Source of the DNA: Candidatus Woykebacteria bacterium GWB1_45_5
GTDB lineage: Bacteria; Patescibacteriota; Microgenomatia; Woykebacterales; RBG-16-39-9b
Direction: 5' to 3'
Assembly: GCA_001816645.1 (NCBI GenBank)
Contig: MHCO01000038.1
Coordinates: forward strand, 47,752-54,229
DNA: 6,478 bases
Positions 4,884-6,478 of the stretch are shown here, one piece after another. Each line of letters begins with the position of its first letter. The first letter of the stretch is position 1. A program made the position numbers and the translations under genes. The notes beneath the pieces were generated by a model, which did no database searches, was not told where the DNA came from, and saw only the letters and a program-made list of their open reading frames with translations.

Positions 4884-6251
4884 ATGGTTTTCCAAAACAA
4901 AAAGGTTGCTATAATCGGTGCTGGAGTAGAAGGAGTTTCTACGGCGAAGTATTTAGTTTCCCAAGGTGCCGAAGTCACTGTGCTGGATAAAACGCCGGAG
5001 TCTAAGGTTGAGTCCGGGACATTAAGTCAGCTTAGAAACCTATCTGTAGGTTGGTGCTTCGGAAAAAATTATTTAGCAAATTTGCAAAGTTTTGACATCA
5101 TGTTCCGCTCGCCAGGGGTCAAAAGAGATTTGCCAGAAATTATCGGTGCCGAAAGACGCGGTGCCGATATTACTTCCCAGACTAAATTGTTTTTTGATCT
5201 TTGCCCAGCGCCAATAATTGGCGTAACTGGGACAAAAGGCAAGGGAACAACTACCAGCTTAATTTATGAGATTTTAAAAGCGGCTGGTAAAAAGGTTTTC
5301 TTGGGCGGCAACATCGGCAAACCGCCACTTGATTTTCTTGACGAAGTACCTACCGATTCAATTGTCGTATTAGAACTTTCCAGCTTCCAGTTAGTCGACC
5401 TTCACAAAAGTCCTCATATCGCGGTCATTTTAATGGTTACCAGCGAACATCTGGATTGGCACAAAAGCATTGAAGAATATGTCAAGGCAAAAGAGCCGAT
5501 AGTTAAATATCAGAACGAAAACGATTTTGTTGTGATTAACGCTGATTTTCCAACCTCCAGAAATCTAGGAGAAGCCTCTAGGGCGCAAAAATATTATTTT
5601 TCAACTAAGAAAAATGTGGAACATGGTTCTTACATCGATAAAGATTTCGTGGTTTCTGTTACTAATGGTTGGACAACTATTGTAAGAGGGGATGAGATTA
5701 AGATTCCCGGTGAGCACAATCTGCAGAACATTTGCGCAGCAGTTGCTGTGGCGGGGATATTGGAAATCCCACCGGAAATAATTTCCAAGTCAGTTAAAGA
5801 GTTTAAGGGGTTACCTCACCGTCTCGAGTTCGTCCGTGAGATTGACGGTGTAAAGTATTACAATGACTCTGCTTCGACCACGCCAGAGACCGCAATTGCC
5901 GCAATCAGAGCCTTCAAAAATCCAAAGGTTGCGATTCTTGGTGGATCAAGTAAGCAATCGGACTTCACAGAGCTGGGAAGGGTTATAGCTTCCGAAAATG
6001 TAAAATCAGTGATTTTGATTGGAGTGGAAGCGGATCGGATCAAAGAATCAATTAACAACGTTGGTCGTTTTTCCGGCGAAGTCGTGGACGGCCTAAAAAC
6101 AATGAGCGAGATTGTCAAAAAAGCAAAAGAACTAGCAGAACCAGGCGATGTCGTCATCCTTTCCCCGGCTTGTGCCAGCTTTGATATGTTCAAAAATTAC
6201 CCCGACCGTGGGGATCAGTTTAAAGAAGCGGTTAATTCTTTAAAAAATTAA
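4884..6251 (+). CDS. murD: UDP-N-acetylmuramoylalanine--D-glutamate ligase (MurD)
   Basis: MurD adds D-Glu to UDP-MurNAc-L-Ala with ATP in the cytoplasm. The product has 455 residues, matching the usual 440-460. The N-terminal Rossmann-like domain opens with VAIIGAGVEGVSTAKYL (8-24). It is followed by the P-loop GVTGTKGKGTTT (113-124), the ELSSFQL motif (164-170), HLDWH (189-193) and the KAKEP region (201-205) near the usual carbamylated lysine. Then come GEHNLQNICAA (276-286), LPHRLEFV (310-317), YNDSASTTPET (326-336) and the highly typical SPACASFDMFKNYPDRGDQF (427-446). NDSASTTPE replaces the NDSKATN of well-studied MurDs. ATG 4884 is chosen because homology begins there. The frame stays open upstream to 4749 through the repeat and the mraY end, but those 45 codons are not MurD-like. 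It lies 50 nt after mraY and has no visible Shine-Dalgarno. Confidence 0.96.
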   Translation: MVFQNKKVAIIGAGVEGVSTAKYLVSQGAEVTVLDKTPESKVESGTLSQLRNLSVGWCFGKNYLANLQSFDIMFRSPGVKRDLPEIIGAERRGADITSQTKLFFDLCPAPIIGVTGTKGKGTTTSLIYEILKAAGKKVFLGGNIGKPPLDFLDEVPTDSIVVLELSSFQLVDLHKSPHIAVILMVTSEHLDWHKSIEEYVKAKEPIVKYQNENDFVVINADFPTSRNLGEASRAQKYYFSTKKNVEHGSYIDKDFVVSVTNGWTTIVRGDEIKIPGEHNLQNICAAVAVAGILEIPPEIISKSVKEFKGLPHRLEFVREIDGVKYYNDSASTTPETAIAAIRAFKNPKVAILGGSSKQSDFTELGRVIASENVKSVILIGVEADRIKESINNVGRFSGEVVDGLKTMSEIVKKAKELAEPGDVVILSPACASFDMFKNYPDRGDQFKEAVNSLKN

Positions 6252-6257
6252 TTTCTT

Positions 6258-6280
6258 GTTACCTTTGCAAAAAAGGTAAC
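6258..6280 (+). other. Stem-loop 6 nt after the murD stop, candidate transcript 3' end
   Basis: GTTACCTTT (6258-6266) pairs perfectly with AAAGGTAAC (6272-6280) around GCAAA. The stem is 9 bp, like the hairpin after the murF-like gene, but the outer three pairs are G-C, T-A, T-A instead of T-A, C-G, C-G. No T-tract follows, so it is not a standard intrinsic terminator. Confidence 0.6.
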
Positions 6281-6310
6281 GCCAAAGTTGCCGCTAGACT
6301 GCGCTGGCTG

Positions 6311-6396
6311 TTGAACTACATTAAAATACTTCGGGACATCCTCGGAAATTCCCTACGGTCAGTTTCCGTTTCCTCCTTGCATTTTAACTAGTTCAA
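6311..6396. repeat. Large nested inverted repeat downstream of murD
   Basis: The left arm 6311-6327 (TTGAACTACATTAAAAT) pairs with the right arm 6381-6396 (ATTTTAACTAGTTCAA), giving about 15 base pairs interrupted by one small asymmetric mismatch. Inside, CGGAAA (6343-6348) pairs with TTTCCG (6363-6368). Either strand could fold into an ~86-nt two-tier hairpin. A structured RNA, a terminator-like element or a small palindromic mobile element are all possible. Confidence 0.6.
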
Positions 6397-6478
6397 AAAC
6401 GCCGTGCTCGTATAGCGGTTTTACGAAGGTGGGATTAATTATTAATATGCGTCCCAAATTCTAAACCATTGTCTAGTT

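Larger units (their letters stand above)
6258..6422 (+). repeat. Structured downstream block, copy 2 (related to 3468-3680)
   Basis: The block contains the hairpin 6258-6280, GCCAAAGTTGCCG just after it, a large inverted repeat (6311-6396), and the end motif GCCGTGCTCGTATAGCGG (6401-6418). That motif matches 3659-3680 at about 16 of 22 positions by eye. No plausible gene is seen on either strand; the minus frame that resembles copy 1 is broken by stops. Beyond it, 6423-6478 is AT-rich with a small palindrome (TTAAT-T-ATTAA, 6435-6445) and nothing else I can identify. Confidence 0.48.

Noticed and set aside
1..6478. CRISPR array, tRNA, rRNA or insertion-sequence transposase
   Set aside because: No regularly spaced repeats, no cloverleaf or rRNA motifs, and no transposase frame were seen; the only dispersed repeats are the short palindromic elements described.

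Overview
The window holds a cytoplasmic peptidoglycan-precursor gene cluster, all on the + strand. The order is murA (3' part only), a 37-codon remnant of alanine racemase, ddl, a murF-like gene, a 345-bp non-coding region, mraY, and murD. A further 227 bp without a recognisable gene closes the window. Moderate GC, weak or absent Shine-Dalgarno sequences, promoter boxes almost touching start codons, and divergent compact Mur proteins suggest a Candidate Phyla Radiation (Patescibacteria) bacterium. That assignment is inference from style, not from a marker gene. TGA works as a stop here (ddl, alr remnant), so the Gly-recoded SR1/Gracilibacteria code is unlikely.

Region by region: 1-975 is murA without its first third. 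Positions 1023-1136 encode a clear C-terminal end of alanine racemase with no room for the rest of the gene. ddl (1175-2272) overlaps the murF-like gene (2269-3456) by ATGA. Region 3457-3801 holds hairpins, an imperfect tandem repeat and a good extended -10 promoter for mraY (3802-4833). mraY and murD (4884-6251) are separated by a 49-bp palindromic repeat. Region 6252-6478 is again rich in inverted repeats and looks like a diverged relative of the region after the murF-like gene.

How the genes fit together: MurA commits UDP-GlcNAc to the pathway, Ddl makes D-Ala-D-Ala, MurF adds the dipeptide to the UDP-MurNAc-peptide, MurD adds D-Glu earlier in the stem, and MraY moves the finished precursor onto the lipid carrier. 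The alr remnant would have been the D-Ala supplier next to ddl.

The most unusual signal is a ~50-bp structured repeat present twice. One copy sits inside murA as an exact 45-bp, frame-preserving insertion that adds 15 residues and is flanked by TATAAT. The other sits at the mraY/murD junction, where its right-hand TATAAT lies exactly where a -10 box would start a leaderless murD transcript. This resembles in behaviour the Rickettsia palindromic elements that insert into reading frames, but I do not recognise it as a named family. A second possible repeat family is a hairpin-led structured block after each of the two gene groups, with compensatory base changes in the stem.
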